Source of the DNA: Acidovorax sp. Leaf160
GTDB taxonomy: Bacteria > Pseudomonadota > Gammaproteobacteria > Burkholderiales > Burkholderiaceae_C
Direction of reading: 5' to 3'
Length of the DNA: 64,000 nucleotides
NCBI RefSeq assembly: GCF_001424265.1
Contig: NZ_LMOV01000025.1
Span: 5,843 to 69,842, forward strand
Shown here: positions 30,859-39,411 of the stretch, piece after piece
Layout of the letters: each line of letters begins with the position of its first letter
Position numbering within the stretch: position 1 is the first letter of the stretch
Notes under the pieces: generated by a model
The model's database searches: none
What the model was told of the DNA's origin: nothing
Seen by the model: the letters and a program-made list of their open reading frames with translations, nothing else
Program-made: the position numbers and the translations under genes

Positions 30859-31683
30859 ATGCCACGCATCGTTTTCTCGCACGCCAACAGCTTCCCGGCC
30901 AGCACCTATCGCGTGCTTTTCAGCGAGCTGCGCCGCCGCGGCTACGAGGTCAGCGCGGTGGAGCAGTTCGGCCACGACGAGCGCTACCCCGTCACCAACA
31001 ACTGGCCGAACCTGGTGCAGCAGCTGGCCGACTTCGCCGACGCCGAGCAGCAGCGCAGCGGCGAGCCGGCCTTTCTGGTCGGGCACTCGCTGGGCGGCTT
31101 TCTGAGCGTGATGGCAGCGGCCCGCCACCCGCACCTGGCCCGGGCGGTGCTGCTGCTGGATTCGCCCCTGCTCAGCGGCTGGCGCGCCGGCGCGCTCCAG
31201 GTCGCCAAGCGCACGCAGCTGGTGGGCTCGGTGTCGCCCGGCAAGATCAGCCGGGCCCGGCGCAACAGCTGGGCCACCTCCGACGAGGCGTTCGAGCACT
31301 TCCGTCGCAAGAAGGCCTTCGCCCACTGGGACGAGCGGGTGCTGCGCGACTACGTCACGCATGCACTGCGCGACCATGAGGGCCAGCGGCTGCTCGCATT
31401 CGACCGGGCGGTCGAGACCGCCATCTACAACACCATCCCGCACGACCTGGACCGCCTGCTGCGCAGCCACCCGCTGCACTGCCCGGCGGCGTTCATCGGC
31501 GGGCTGGCGTCGCAGGAAATGCGGCAGGTCGGCATGGCGTTGACCCAGCGCATCACCCAGGGCCGCATCGCGCTGGTGGATGGCAGCCACCTCTTTCCCA
31601 TGGAGCGGCCCATCGTCACGGCGGCCGCCATCGAAGCCGCGCTGCTCAACCTGGCAGCGGTGCAGGACGGCGCGCGGGGCTGA
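30859..31683 (+). CDS. Alpha/beta hydrolase
   Basis: A 274-residue alpha/beta hydrolase. The nucleophile elbow is VGHSLGG (Ser 77), with an oxyanion-type HANSFPASTYRVLF start, and a C-terminal DGSHLFPMERP supplies the likely catalytic His. A helical cap (about residues 110-200) holds RRKKAFAHWDERVLRDYV. The start at 30859 gives MPRIVFSHANSFPA; the frame from 30775 adds only a Pro/Arg-rich stretch. Substrate unknown. It lies 105 bp after the Anbu-type gene in the same direction, so cotranscription is possible. Confidence 0.88.
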   Translation: MPRIVFSHANSFPASTYRVLFSELRRRGYEVSAVEQFGHDERYPVTNNWPNLVQQLADFADAEQQRSGEPAFLVGHSLGGFLSVMAAARHPHLARAVLLLDSPLLSGWRAGALQVAKRTQLVGSVSPGKISRARRNSWATSDEAFEHFRRKKAFAHWDERVLRDYVTHALRDHEGQRLLAFDRAVETAIYNTIPHDLDRLLRSHPLHCPAAFIGGLASQEMRQVGMALTQRITQGRIALVDGSHLFPMERPIVTAAAIEAALLNLAAVQDGARG

Positions 31684-31777
31684 GCCCCCGCAGCCCAGAC
31701 GAACTGACGGCCAGCCGTCTGCGACCGGGCAGGCCCGCGTGGCTCGGATGCGTCAAGCATCTGCTTGCGCATCCTCT

Positions 31778-31800
31778 ACACTGCGCCATCGTTACAGTGT
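31778..31800. promoter_or_regulatory. Putative operator palindrome upstream of DUF2236 gene
   Basis: Inverted repeat ACACTG (31778-31783) / CAGTGT (31795-31800) with an 11-base spacer. The two half-sites are one helical turn apart in the style of TetR-family operators. It precedes the short frame at 31810 and the DUF2236 gene. No TetR-type gene is visible in the window to go with it. Confidence 0.35.
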
Positions 31801-31809
31801 GATACGCCG

Positions 31810-31938
31810 ATGACCGCCTTCGCGACGCCCGCCCACGCCTTCGTGCCGCCCGACCCGGCGCGTCGCCCGCACGGCCTCGGCACAGCCGCCGCGCCAGGTT
31901 CGTCCGGCCGCCGCCACACGCACGAGGAACCGGCATGA
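31810..31938 (+). CDS. Possible 42-codon leader frame
   Basis: An ATG at 31810 opens a frame of 42 codons (MTAFATPAHAFVPPDPARR...) that ends in TGA overlapping the ATG of the DUF2236 gene as ATGA. The overlap is typical of translational coupling. However, no clear ribosome-binding site precedes it, the composition is Ala/Pro/Arg-rich like random high-GC sequence, and no domain is recognisable. It may be the remnant of a longer gene or a chance frame. Confidence 0.25.
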   Translation: MTAFATPAHAFVPPDPARRPHGLGTAAAPGSSGRRHTHEEPA

Positions 31939-33374
31939 CGCGACAGCCTGCCGCCGCCGCCATCCCCGACGCACTGCTGGACGCCCAGCCCTGGCAGGCC
32001 GATCCGCTCGCCGACGACACCATCGCCCGCATCCTTGCGCCGCAGGCCGCCGGCAGCGATGGATCGGGCGAACCCTGGCAGCGCATCGCCTGCGTGAACC
32101 GCCTGTTCGCAAGCTGGACCGACAACGCCACGCTGGCCGGCTGGCGCGCGCCCGAGGGCACGCTGCCGGAGGTCGCCCAGGCGCTGCAGTCGTATCTGCA
32201 GACCGGCCGCGCGCTGCCCGCCTGGGCCGACGCTGAGCGGGTGGAGCGGGCCGAAGCGCTGTTCATGGACCACGGTGCGCTGTCCTGCGTGCTGCTGTTC
32301 TGCTCCAGCCTGCCAGAGTGCTATGTGATTCCCGATCTGGCGAGCGTGCTGCATGTCGCAGGCGAGCTGGAGCACCACACAGAACACCGCATCCGATCCA
32401 CGGCCGCCATGATCTTCCCGGTGATGATGCAGGGCGGCCTGACGCGGCCGGACGGCGCCGGCGTGGCCCAGGTGCTGAAGGTGCGGCTGATCCACGCCAC
32501 CATCCGCCACCTGATCCTGCGCGGCGCCCCCGTGCCGGGCCAGCCTGCGGGCGAGATCGCGCCGCTCGAGCGCCCGGCCGACGCAGGCCTTTACCAGACC
32601 CTCTATGCCAGCGGCTGGAACGTGGGGCGCGACGGACTGCCCTGCAACCAGGCCGAGCTGGCCTACACACTGCTCACCTTCGGCTACGTCTTCCTGCGCA
32701 GCCTGCGCCGGCTGGGGCTGGGGTTCACGCCAGCGGACGAGCAGGCCTACCTGCATGCATGGAACGTGGTCGGCCATGTGCTGGGCATCGACGATTCCCT
32801 GATGGCGCACACCATGGAAGACGCCGCCGATCTGCTGGAGCGCCTGCAGGCCCGAGGCCGCGCCCAGATCACGCAGCCCGACGCCCGACCGGCCCTGGCC
32901 GCCGCATTGATGACGACCATGGAGCAGGCCATTCCGTGGCGCCTGGCACGGCCCTTCCCGCGGCTGATGACGCGCTACCTGTGCGGGCGCAGCACGTCAG
33001 CCGAACTGGCGCTGGACGGGCAGCGTGCGCCCTGGACGTCCTGGCTGCTGTTCTGGACCCTGCTCGGCCTCTGCCGGCTGATCGATACCGTGGCGCGCTG
33101 GATCTGGCCGCAGTTCTCGCTCTCGCGCAGTTTCACGCGCGTGCTGGGCTACCACCTGCTGGTGAAGGTGCTGATGGACCAGACCCGCCCCCTGCAGCTG
33201 CCTGCGCATGTGCTGCATCAGCTGGGCAGGTGCGTCGCAGGCTGGAGCGACGACCCGCGAGCGCCGCGGTGGCTCAATCGCCTCGAAGACCGATTGACGA
33301 CCACCGGCTCCTGGCTGTTCGCTGGCGAGCACGCAGCGCGCACGGCCCCCGTGGCGCCCGGCCCGCTGCGGTAA
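31935..33374 (+). CDS. DUF2236 / MpaB-like oxygenase family protein
   Basis: A 479-residue protein of the DUF2236 family, which includes fungal MpaB and the rubber oxygenase Lcp, both heme enzymes. Matching blocks: EHHTEHRIRSTAAMIFPVM, where Lcp has its Arg/Thr heme-pocket segment; KVRLIHATIRHLIL, the usual R-x3-H-x2-R helix; and AYLHAWNVVGHVLGIDDSLM, the family W-x2-G-x2-LG block. The central domain is helical; residues 370-400 (WLLFWTLLGLCRLIDTVARWIW) are hydrophobic and may be membrane-associated. Whether it binds heme or oxidises anything is inference from the family. No clear ribosome-binding site; it may be coupled to the leader frame. Confidence 0.85.
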   Translation: MTRQPAAAAIPDALLDAQPWQADPLADDTIARILAPQAAGSDGSGEPWQRIACVNRLFASWTDNATLAGWRAPEGTLPEVAQALQSYLQTGRALPAWADAERVERAEALFMDHGALSCVLLFCSSLPECYVIPDLASVLHVAGELEHHTEHRIRSTAAMIFPVMMQGGLTRPDGAGVAQVLKVRLIHATIRHLILRGAPVPGQPAGEIAPLERPADAGLYQTLYASGWNVGRDGLPCNQAELAYTLLTFGYVFLRSLRRLGLGFTPADEQAYLHAWNVVGHVLGIDDSLMAHTMEDAADLLERLQARGRAQITQPDARPALAAALMTTMEQAIPWRLARPFPRLMTRYLCGRSTSAELALDGQRAPWTSWLLFWTLLGLCRLIDTVARWIWPQFSLSRSFTRVLGYHLLVKVLMDQTRPLQLPAHVLHQLGRCVAGWSDDPRAPRWLNRLEDRLTTTGSWLFAGEHAARTAPVAPGPLR

Positions 33375-33487
33375 GCGGCACGACAGCAACTTCTGACACA
33401 CTCCAGGCCGCTCGCTGCCCCCGCCTGACCCGTCAGCCCTGCGCCCGCACCGACGCCGCACCCGCTCCCCTCGCTGACCGTCTCGCC

Positions 33488-35347
33488 ATGCTGCCGCCGT
33501 CCCACCGCCTTCTTTGCCAGCGCCCATCCCGCGTCCCTCAGGGCGCCGCCGGGCGGCTGCGTTTTTCTGCGGCCCGCGCAGCCGGGGCCATGTGGGCGCT
33601 GGTATGGGCGCTGGTGCTGGCACTGGTCTGGGGCCTGCTGGCCAGCTCCACCGCGGCCGCCCAGCCGGTGCTGCAGCTGCAACCCGGTGCCGCGCCCTCC
33701 AATGCGTGGCCCTATCTCGCGATGCGGTCCGACCCGACCCGCGAACTCGGCGTGGCGGACATGCTGCAGCAGCCCGGGGCCTTCGGTCCGGTCGCCACGC
33801 CCGCGGGTTCGCTGGGCGTGCGGACCGACGCCGTCTGGCTGCGCATGGTGCTGCGCGCACCGGTCGTTCCAGCCGGTACATCCGTCACGTGGACGGTCAA
33901 CATCGACTATCCCCTGCTGCATGAAATCGACGTCTATCTGGTGCACCAGAGCGCGGTGCTGCAGCAGGCGGCACTGGGCAATCTGCAGCCCGTGGAGGGC
34001 CGGGCACTGCGCTGGCGGACACCGGCACTGGACCTGGCTCTGGTGCCGGGGGCCGAGCACGAACTCTTCATCCGACTGCGTACCGGCGGCGGCATGATCG
34101 CGCCCATCCACATCGGCGACAAGCAGCAGCTCCATTCGGCGGGCTTGCGGGAACAGATGGTGCAGGGCCTCTTCGCGGGGCTCGCCTGCTGCCTGGTGGT
34201 CTACAGCCTGGCGCAGTGGATCACGCTGCGTCAGCGGCTGTTCGGCTACTACGCGCTGCTGGTGACGGGCAGCGCCGGCTTCTCGCTGCAGTTCTTCGGG
34301 GTGGGCGGGCAGTTCCTGTGGCCCGGCAATCTGTGGATGGAGCAGCACATCGGCGTGCTGCTGAGCAGCATGGCGGCCACGGCCTCTTTCCTGTTCATGG
34401 GCCACGTGCTGCAGCAGCTGCAGCCGGGTTCGCGCATCCTGCGGCTCATGCGGGCCGGGGCCTGCGTCACCGCGGCGTGCGGGCTGGCCTTCCTGCTCGA
34501 CATCCTCTCGACCCGCGGCGCGATGATGGTGCTGAGCGTGCTGGGCCCGCTGCCCTCCATCATCAGCGTGCCGGCCGCGCTGCGGCTCATGGCCCGGCGC
34601 GACCCGCTGGGCGGCACGCTGCTGACGGCCTGGGGCATCTATCTGCTCGGCGCCGTCGCACTGGGCCTGCTGGTGCAGGGCCGCCTGCCGGCGAACGGCT
34701 GGACGATGCACCTCTTCCAGATCAGCTCGGCCATCGACATGCTGCTCTTCATGCGCATGCTGGGGCTGCGAACGGCGGAGCTTCGGCTGGAGGCGACACG
34801 CGTGCAGCGTGAACGCGACGCCCTGCGGTCGCTGGCGCACAGCGACCCGCTGACCGATCTGCCCAATCGGCGCGGGCTCGATATCGCACTGAACGCTGCG
34901 CTGCCCAAGGCACGGCCGGGCGGGCTGCTGGCGGTGTACGTCCTCGATCTGGACGGCTTCAAGCCGGTGAACGACCGCTACGGCCACGACGTGGGCGACC
35001 GGCTGCTGGTCGCCGTGACCGCCCGCCTGCGTGAACACCTGCGGCATGCCGACACCGTGGCCCGCATCGGTGGCGACGAATTCGTGGTCATGGCGGGCGA
35101 GCTGCCCGACGCAGACCATGCGCAGGACTGGGGGAACCGGCTGCTGAATGCGTTCCGCCAGCCCTTCAGCGTGGGGCCGGATGAGATCCGGGTCGGCCTG
35201 ACCATCGGCTACGCGCTGGCCCCCACCGACGCGCACGACGCGGCGACGCTCATCAAGCTGGCCGACGCCGCGATGTACCACGGCAAGCAGAGCGGCCGGT
35301 TCTGCGTGCGCCGCAACACCGGCGACCTGGCGCTTTCTTCGAGCTGA
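33488..35347 (+). CDS. 7TM-DISM diguanylate cyclase
   Basis: A 619-residue membrane sensor. A signal/first membrane segment (WALVWALVLALVWGLL, about residues 36-52) precedes a periplasmic 7TMR-DISM extracellular domain (VWLRMVLRAPVVPAGTSVTWTVNIDYPLLHEIDVYLV), then seven membrane helices (residues about 215-430), and a cytoplasmic GGDEF domain with DPLTDLPNRRGLD, LDLDGFKPVNDRYGHD and RIGGDEFVV. The RHAD sequence is five residues before GGDEF, an intact RxxD feedback site. Expected to make c-di-GMP in response to a periplasmic carbohydrate-like ligand. The start at 33488 is chosen after DUF2236; a Met at 33590 also fits. Confidence 0.9.
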   Translation: MLPPSHRLLCQRPSRVPQGAAGRLRFSAARAAGAMWALVWALVLALVWGLLASSTAAAQPVLQLQPGAAPSNAWPYLAMRSDPTRELGVADMLQQPGAFGPVATPAGSLGVRTDAVWLRMVLRAPVVPAGTSVTWTVNIDYPLLHEIDVYLVHQSAVLQQAALGNLQPVEGRALRWRTPALDLALVPGAEHELFIRLRTGGGMIAPIHIGDKQQLHSAGLREQMVQGLFAGLACCLVVYSLAQWITLRQRLFGYYALLVTGSAGFSLQFFGVGGQFLWPGNLWMEQHIGVLLSSMAATASFLFMGHVLQQLQPGSRILRLMRAGACVTAACGLAFLLDILSTRGAMMVLSVLGPLPSIISVPAALRLMARRDPLGGTLLTAWGIYLLGAVALGLLVQGRLPANGWTMHLFQISSAIDMLLFMRMLGLRTAELRLEATRVQRERDALRSLAHSDPLTDLPNRRGLDIALNAALPKARPGGLLAVYVLDLDGFKPVNDRYGHDVGDRLLVAVTARLREHLRHADTVARIGGDEFVVMAGELPDADHAQDWGNRLLNAFRQPFSVGPDEIRVGLTIGYALAPTDAHDAATLIKLADAAMYHGKQSGRFCVRRNTGDLALSSS

Positions 35348-35416
35348 GCCCCACGCGGCGGGGCACGCGGGCCGCGCCGAGGCAGGCGAACGGCAAGCCG
35401 CGCGCCGGGGGAAGGC

Positions 35417-36241
35417 TCAGTCGACCCAGGCGACCGCGCCGCTCCATGCCGTCCACAGCACGATCACACCGAAGACGATGCGGTAGTACGCGAACGGCAC
35501 GAAGCTGTGCGTGCTGATGTAGCGCAGCAGCCAGCGCACGCACACCAGCGCGCTGAGGAAGGCGAAGACCAGCCCGGTGAGAAAGAGCGGCAGGTCGGCC
35601 CAGGCCAGCAGATGGCGCTCCTTGACCAGGCTGTAGACACCGGCGCCGATCAGCGTCGGAATCGCCAGGAAGAACGAGAAGTCTGTGGCGGCCTTGCGCG
35701 ACAGCCCCAGCAGCATCCCGCCGATGATGGTGGCGCCGCTGCGGCTGGTGCCCGGCACCATGGCCAGGCACTGCACCAGTCCCACCTTCAGCGCGTCGAG
35801 CATGGTCATGTCATCCACCGACTCCACGCGAATGGCGGTACGGGGGCGCTTCTCGGCCCAGAGGATGATGAAGCCGCCGATGATGAAGGTGCTGGCCACC
35901 ACCGTGGGAATGAAGAGGTGGGCCTTGATGGCCTTGCCCACCAGCAGCGCCAGCACCACCGCCGGGAGGAAGCCGATCAGCACGTTGAGCGCGAAGCGCT
36001 GCGCCTGCCGCTGGGTGGGCAGCGCCACCAGCGTGGCGCGGATCTTCTGCCAGTAGACGAGGATGACCGCGAAGATCGCACCGGTCTGGATGGCGATGTC
36101 GAAGACCTTGGCCTTCTCGTCGTCGAAGCCGAGCAGCGCGCCGGCGAGGATGAGGTGGCCCGTGGAGGAGACGGGAAGAAACTCGGTCAAGCCTTCGACC
36201 ACGCCCATAGCGGCGGCCTTCAGCAGCAAAACAATATCCAC
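35417..36241 (-). CDS. uppP: Undecaprenyl-diphosphatase
   Basis: Integral membrane phosphatase (BacA/UppP) that recycles the C55 lipid carrier for peptidoglycan synthesis and gives bacitracin tolerance, 274 residues. Family motifs: [19 protein letters not shown] with the conserved Glu and Ser, and [20 protein letters not shown] with the catalytic-region Arg. Multiple membrane helices. The only start that gives the family N-terminus ([17 protein letters not shown]) is a GTG at 36241; no ATG is near, and AGAGA precedes it by about five bases. The in-frame extension to 36505 is not conserved. Confidence 0.95.
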   Translation of the reverse strand: MDIVLLLKAAAMGVVEGLTEFLPVSSTGHLILAGALLGFDDEKAKVFDIAIQTGAIFAVILVYWQKIRATLVALPTQRQAQRFALNVLIGFLPAVVLALLVGKAIKAHLFIPTVVASTFIIGGFIILWAEKRPRTAIRVESVDDMTMLDALKVGLVQCLAMVPGTSRSGATIIGGMLLGLSRKAATDFSFFLAIPTLIGAGVYSLVKERHLLAWADLPLFLTGLVFAFLSALVCVRWLLRYISTHSFVPFAYYRIVFGVIVLWTAWSGAVAWVD

Positions 36242-36519
36242 GGAAATCTCTGCGTCAGTTCCAAACCCGGGAATTATGTGCGCTCGCCATGACAGGGCTG
36301 CACGCCGCGGCAGATGTTCAGGCTTTTTTGCCGGGCACCCGAGCGCGCGGGGCGGCCGGGCCACTGGCCCCCCACGCGCCGGGGCGCCCCGGCTGGCGCC
36401 ACCCGGCGGCGATTCGCGCTCGCGCCCCCCCGTTCCGTCGCAACCGCCTGGCCGGCCGGGCCAAGCTGATCGACAGTGCGCCACCGCCCTGCCGTTGCAG
36501 GGCATCGAAGGACGCCGCC

Positions 36520-37116
36520 ATGCTGCTCGATCTGATGATGCATCACCCCGAAGCCCTGACCCGGCTGGTGCGGGGCACGCCGCGCAGCGTCTGGCTGCTG
36601 CTGGCCGGGCTGCTCGCCTGGGGCATTGCGCAACGCCGCCCGCGCAGCGTCAGCCTGCGCCGCTCGGTAGCGCTGCCGCTGGGCATGGCGGCGCTGGGCG
36701 CCTGGGGCGTGGTGACGGTGGCGCGGCCGGCGGGCATGGTCTGGCTGCCATTGGCGCTGTGGCTGGCGGCCGCCGCCATCAGCGCCGGGCTGCTGTGGCT
36801 GCGGCGCCCGCGCGCGACAGCCGGCACCCGTTACGACCCCGTCCTGCGGCGCTTCGATCTGCCGGGCAGCATGACGCCGCTGCTGTTGATCCTCGCGCTG
36901 TTCAGCCTGAAATACGCCGTGGGCCTGGAGAGTGCGCTGAACGCGCACCCAGGCACCGGCTTCGTGCTGGCCGTGGCGATCGCGTACGGCCTGGGCACGG
37001 GGTGCTTCCTGGTGCGGGCGTTGCGCCTCTGGCGCCTGACGCTGGAGCAGCGTGCGCAACCCGCCGCAGTCCCGTTGCGTGACGCGCCTTTGCCCCTCCG
37101 CCGGGAGGCGCATTGA
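36520..37116 (+). CDS. Predicted integral membrane protein
   Basis: A 198-residue protein of unknown function. Four or so hydrophobic helices are clear ([69 protein letters not shown]), followed by [21 protein letters not shown] and an Arg/Pro-rich tail. No catalytic motif. The start at 36520 gives [17 protein letters not shown]; the frame from 36289 runs through Pro/Arg-rich sequence unlike a protein. It is divergent from uppP across 278 bp and precedes the LytS-like kinase on the same strand. I recall DUF6622-type proteins with this layout in betaproteobacteria, but this is only a guess. Confidence 0.7.
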   Translation: MLLDLMMHHPEALTRLVRGTPRSVWLLLAGLLAWGIAQRRPRSVSLRRSVALPLGMAALGAWGVVTVARPAGMVWLPLALWLAAAAISAGLLWLRRPRATAGTRYDPVLRRFDLPGSMTPLLLILALFSLKYAVGLESALNAHPGTGFVLAVAIAYGLGTGCFLVRALRLWRLTLEQRAQPAAVPLRDAPLPLRREAH

Positions 37117-37150
37117 CGGCGTAAGCGGCGCGCGCCCATCCATGGGCCGC

Positions 37151-37200
37151 ACAGCAACCCCAACGGCAACCGCAACCGACTCCGACACCGACACCCGCGC
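37151..37200. repeat. Low-complexity CAACCG/CCGACA tract
   Basis: A short stretch of imperfect hexanucleotide-type repeats (CAACCC, CAACGG, CAACCG, CAACCG, CCGACA) in the gap before the LytS-like kinase. It gives runs of Ser/Val/Gly in minus-strand frames, which I do not accept as genes. Likely a slippage-prone sequence in the kinase leader. Confidence 0.45.
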
Positions 37201-37266
37201 CAACCACCGCACAATCCTCCCGCTGGCACACCCGTCCAGCGCCACCGCCCCCACTCACCATCCGCC

Positions 37267-38412
37267 ATGCAGCCCCAGCACCGATCCGAACTCCTGCGTC
37301 ACGGCGTCTTCGTGGTGGCGTGCTCCGTGCTCATCGCGACCGGCCTCGCGCTGGTGGGCCACGGCCCGCTGGACGAAACCCTGGCCTATTCGCTTCCCAT
37401 CGGCGTAGTCAGCTGGCTCAGCATCGACCTGGGGCGCATGTGGTTCTCGCGCCGCCGTGCGATTCCCTGGCCTGGCGGTGGCCGCGGCCTGCAAGGCTGG
37501 CTGCTGGTGGCGGCGGGCTCCGCGTTCGGGTATTGCGTCGGCATGGCGCTGGGCAGCTGGTACAGCGGCCGCCCGCTGCACCTGACCAGCTTCGCCTCCC
37601 CACTCATGCTGACCTCCCCGCTGGTCATCACCGTCCTCGCCAGCGCAGGCTTGTCCTTCTTCTTCTACAGCCAGGGCAAGGCACGCTTTCTCATCGCCAG
37701 CGTGGCGCAGGCCCAGCGGGACGCCGCCGAGGCCCGGCTGGCGCTGCTGCAGTCGCAGCTGGAACCGCACATGCTCTTCAACACCCTGGCGAACCTGCGC
37801 GTGCTGGTGGCGAGCGACCCCCAGCGTGCCCAGGCCATGCTGGACCACCTCATCGACTACCTGCGCGCCACGCTGGTGGCATCGCGCTCGACGGTGCATT
37901 CGCTGGCCGAGGAGTTCGCGCGCCTGAACGATTACCTGGAGTTGATGGCCGTCCGGATGGGCCCCCGGCTGTCGTTCACGCTCGATCTGCCCACGGCGCT
38001 GGAGGCCGTGCCGGTGCCGCCGCTGCTGTTGCAGCCGCTGGTGGAAAACGCCATCCGGCACGGACTGGAGCCGGTGCTGGTGGGTGGCCGCATCGCCGTG
38101 CGGGCCCGTCTGGTCGATGCCACCGCCGAGCTGCCGCCACGTCTGGAGCTGACCGTGGAGGACGACGGCGCCGGCCTGCCGCCCGGCTGGACGCAGCCGG
38201 CCCCCGCCGCGTCGCCCAGCGCCGGCAGCTCCTTCGGTCTGGCACAGGTGCGCGAGCGCCTGGCCACGCTCTACGGCGCGCATGGCGCTATTGAACTAAT
38301 AGCAAACATCGCAGGCGGAACCAGCGCCAAAGCCGTATTTCCCTTGAATTCAGCGGCGGCCCGCCCGCTGCAGGACTTGCCCGCATGCCCACTGAACCAC
38401 CCCGCGCACTGA
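37267..38412 (+). CDS. LytS-like sensor histidine kinase
   Basis: A 381-residue sensor kinase of the LytS/AlgZ (His_kinase) class. Four membrane segments span about residues 11-134. The phosphoacceptor is in LQSQLEPHMLFNTLANL (His 168), and LLLQPLVENAIRHGLEP (N box), VEDDGAGLP and SFGLAQVRERLATLYG form the ATPase. It partly overlaps the LytTR regulator (28 bases), so the two are clearly a pair. The last 40 codons fall on a copy of the interspersed repeat (38287-38343) and read GAIELIANIAGGTSAKAVFPLN; the C-terminus beyond the ATPase core is thus repeat-derived. Confidence 0.92.
   Translation: MQPQHRSELLRHGVFVVACSVLIATGLALVGHGPLDETLAYSLPIGVVSWLSIDLGRMWFSRRRAIPWPGGGRGLQGWLLVAAGSAFGYCVGMALGSWYSGRPLHLTSFASPLMLTSPLVITVLASAGLSFFFYSQGKARFLIASVAQAQRDAAEARLALLQSQLEPHMLFNTLANLRVLVASDPQRAQAMLDHLIDYLRATLVASRSTVHSLAEEFARLNDYLELMAVRMGPRLSFTLDLPTALEAVPVPPLLLQPLVENAIRHGLEPVLVGGRIAVRARLVDATAELPPRLELTVEDDGAGLPPGWTQPAPAASPSAGSSFGLAQVRERLATLYGAHGAIELIANIAGGTSAKAVFPLNSAAARPLQDLPACPLNHPAH
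38287..38343 (+). repeat. Interspersed palindromic repeat, copy at end of LytS-like kinase
   Basis: Near-perfect 17-base palindrome GCTATTGAACTAATAGC (38287-38303), 19 bases, then AGCGCCAAAGCC and GTATTT. Sense orientation to the kinase gene and open in its frame. Its AT-rich core stands out from the surrounding GC-rich sequence. Confidence 0.8.
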
Positions 38413-39365
38413 TTGCCGAAGACGAACCGCTGCTGGCCGAGGCGCTGCACCAGGAACTGGCGCGCGCCTGGCCTGAACTGCAGGTGCTGGCCACGGTGGG
38501 CGACGGGCAGTCCGCCGTGCGTAAGGCGCTCGCCTTGCAGCCCGACGTATTGTTCTTCGACATCCGCATGCCCGTGCTGGACGGCCTCGATGCGGCGCAC
38601 GAACTGGCCGACGCGTGGCCGGAGACGGGGGCTGCCTTCCCCGCCCTGGTGTTCGTCACCGCCTACGACCAATACGCCGTGCAGGCCTTCGAAGCGCAAG
38701 CCATCGACTATGTGCTCAAGCCCGTCCAGCCCCAGCGGCTGCTCCGGACGGTCCAGCGCTTGCGGGCCGCCCTGTCGGCGCGCACTGCGCCCGCCGCGCG
38801 GTCCGGGGCCGGGGCGGCAGGCAGCGGGGATGCGTCCGGGGCCGCCGTTGCCGCAATGGCCGGGCCACCCGGAGCGTCCGCGACGGTGGCGCACTACGAG
38901 GACGACGCTGACGACAACGACAACGACGCCGGCACCCTGCAGGCCGTGCTGGCGCAGCTGCGCGCCTTGACCGCCCTTCCGCTGGGAGGGCGCGCGCCGA
39001 TGCCGGCGCCGTCGCCACCCGCCGTGCCGGCCGGCGCTCCGCCGCTGCAGCTGCTGCAAGCCGGCATCGGCAACCAGATCCACCTGGTGCCGGTGCAGGA
39101 GGTGGTCTACTTCGAGGCGGCCGACAAATACGTGCGCGTGCTGACCGCCACACGCGAATACCTGGTGCGAACGCCGCTCAAGGAACTGGCCGCGCAGCTG
39201 GACGCGCAGCAGTTCTGGCAGATCCACCGCGGCACCGTGGTGCGCGCGGCGGCCATCGCCAGTGCCGTCCGCGACGAGGCCGGGCGGCTCCATGTGCAAT
39301 TGCACGGCCGGCCCGAACGGCTGGCCGTGAGCCGGCTGTACGCGTCGCTGTTCAAGGCCATGTGA
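38385..39365 (+). CDS. LytTR family response regulator
   Basis: A 326-residue transcription regulator paired with the LytS-like kinase. Receiver domain with acidic pair Glu12-Asp13, phosphoacceptor Asp 59 in FFDIRMPVLDG, and KPVQP (Lys about 112). A linker of about 95 residues, rich in Ala, Gly and Asp, links to a C-terminal LytTR DNA-binding domain (HLVPVQEVVYFEAADKYVRVLTATREYLVRTPLKELAAQL) that usually binds direct repeats. The linker is longer than usual. The targets are unknown; nothing in the neighbourhood shows its site clearly. Confidence 0.92.
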   Translation: MPTEPPRALIAEDEPLLAEALHQELARAWPELQVLATVGDGQSAVRKALALQPDVLFFDIRMPVLDGLDAAHELADAWPETGAAFPALVFVTAYDQYAVQAFEAQAIDYVLKPVQPQRLLRTVQRLRAALSARTAPAARSGAGAAGSGDASGAAVAAMAGPPGASATVAHYEDDADDNDNDAGTLQAVLAQLRALTALPLGGRAPMPAPSPPAVPAGAPPLQLLQAGIGNQIHLVPVQEVVYFEAADKYVRVLTATREYLVRTPLKELAAQLDAQQFWQIHRGTVVRAAAIASAVRDEAGRLHVQLHGRPERLAVSRLYASLFKAM

Positions 39366-39411
39366 GCCCTGACAACGCAGTGTGGCGAAGGCTGGCGGGC
39401 GGACGCGGGCC

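Noticed and set aside
29887-31590. 567-codon minus-strand frame opposite the Anbu and hydrolase genes
   Set aside because: Antisense shadow; both plus-strand genes have complete catalytic motifs.
33218-35281. 687-codon minus-strand frame opposite the 7TM-DISM cyclase
   Set aside because: Antisense shadow with His/Gln-rich composition and no domain.
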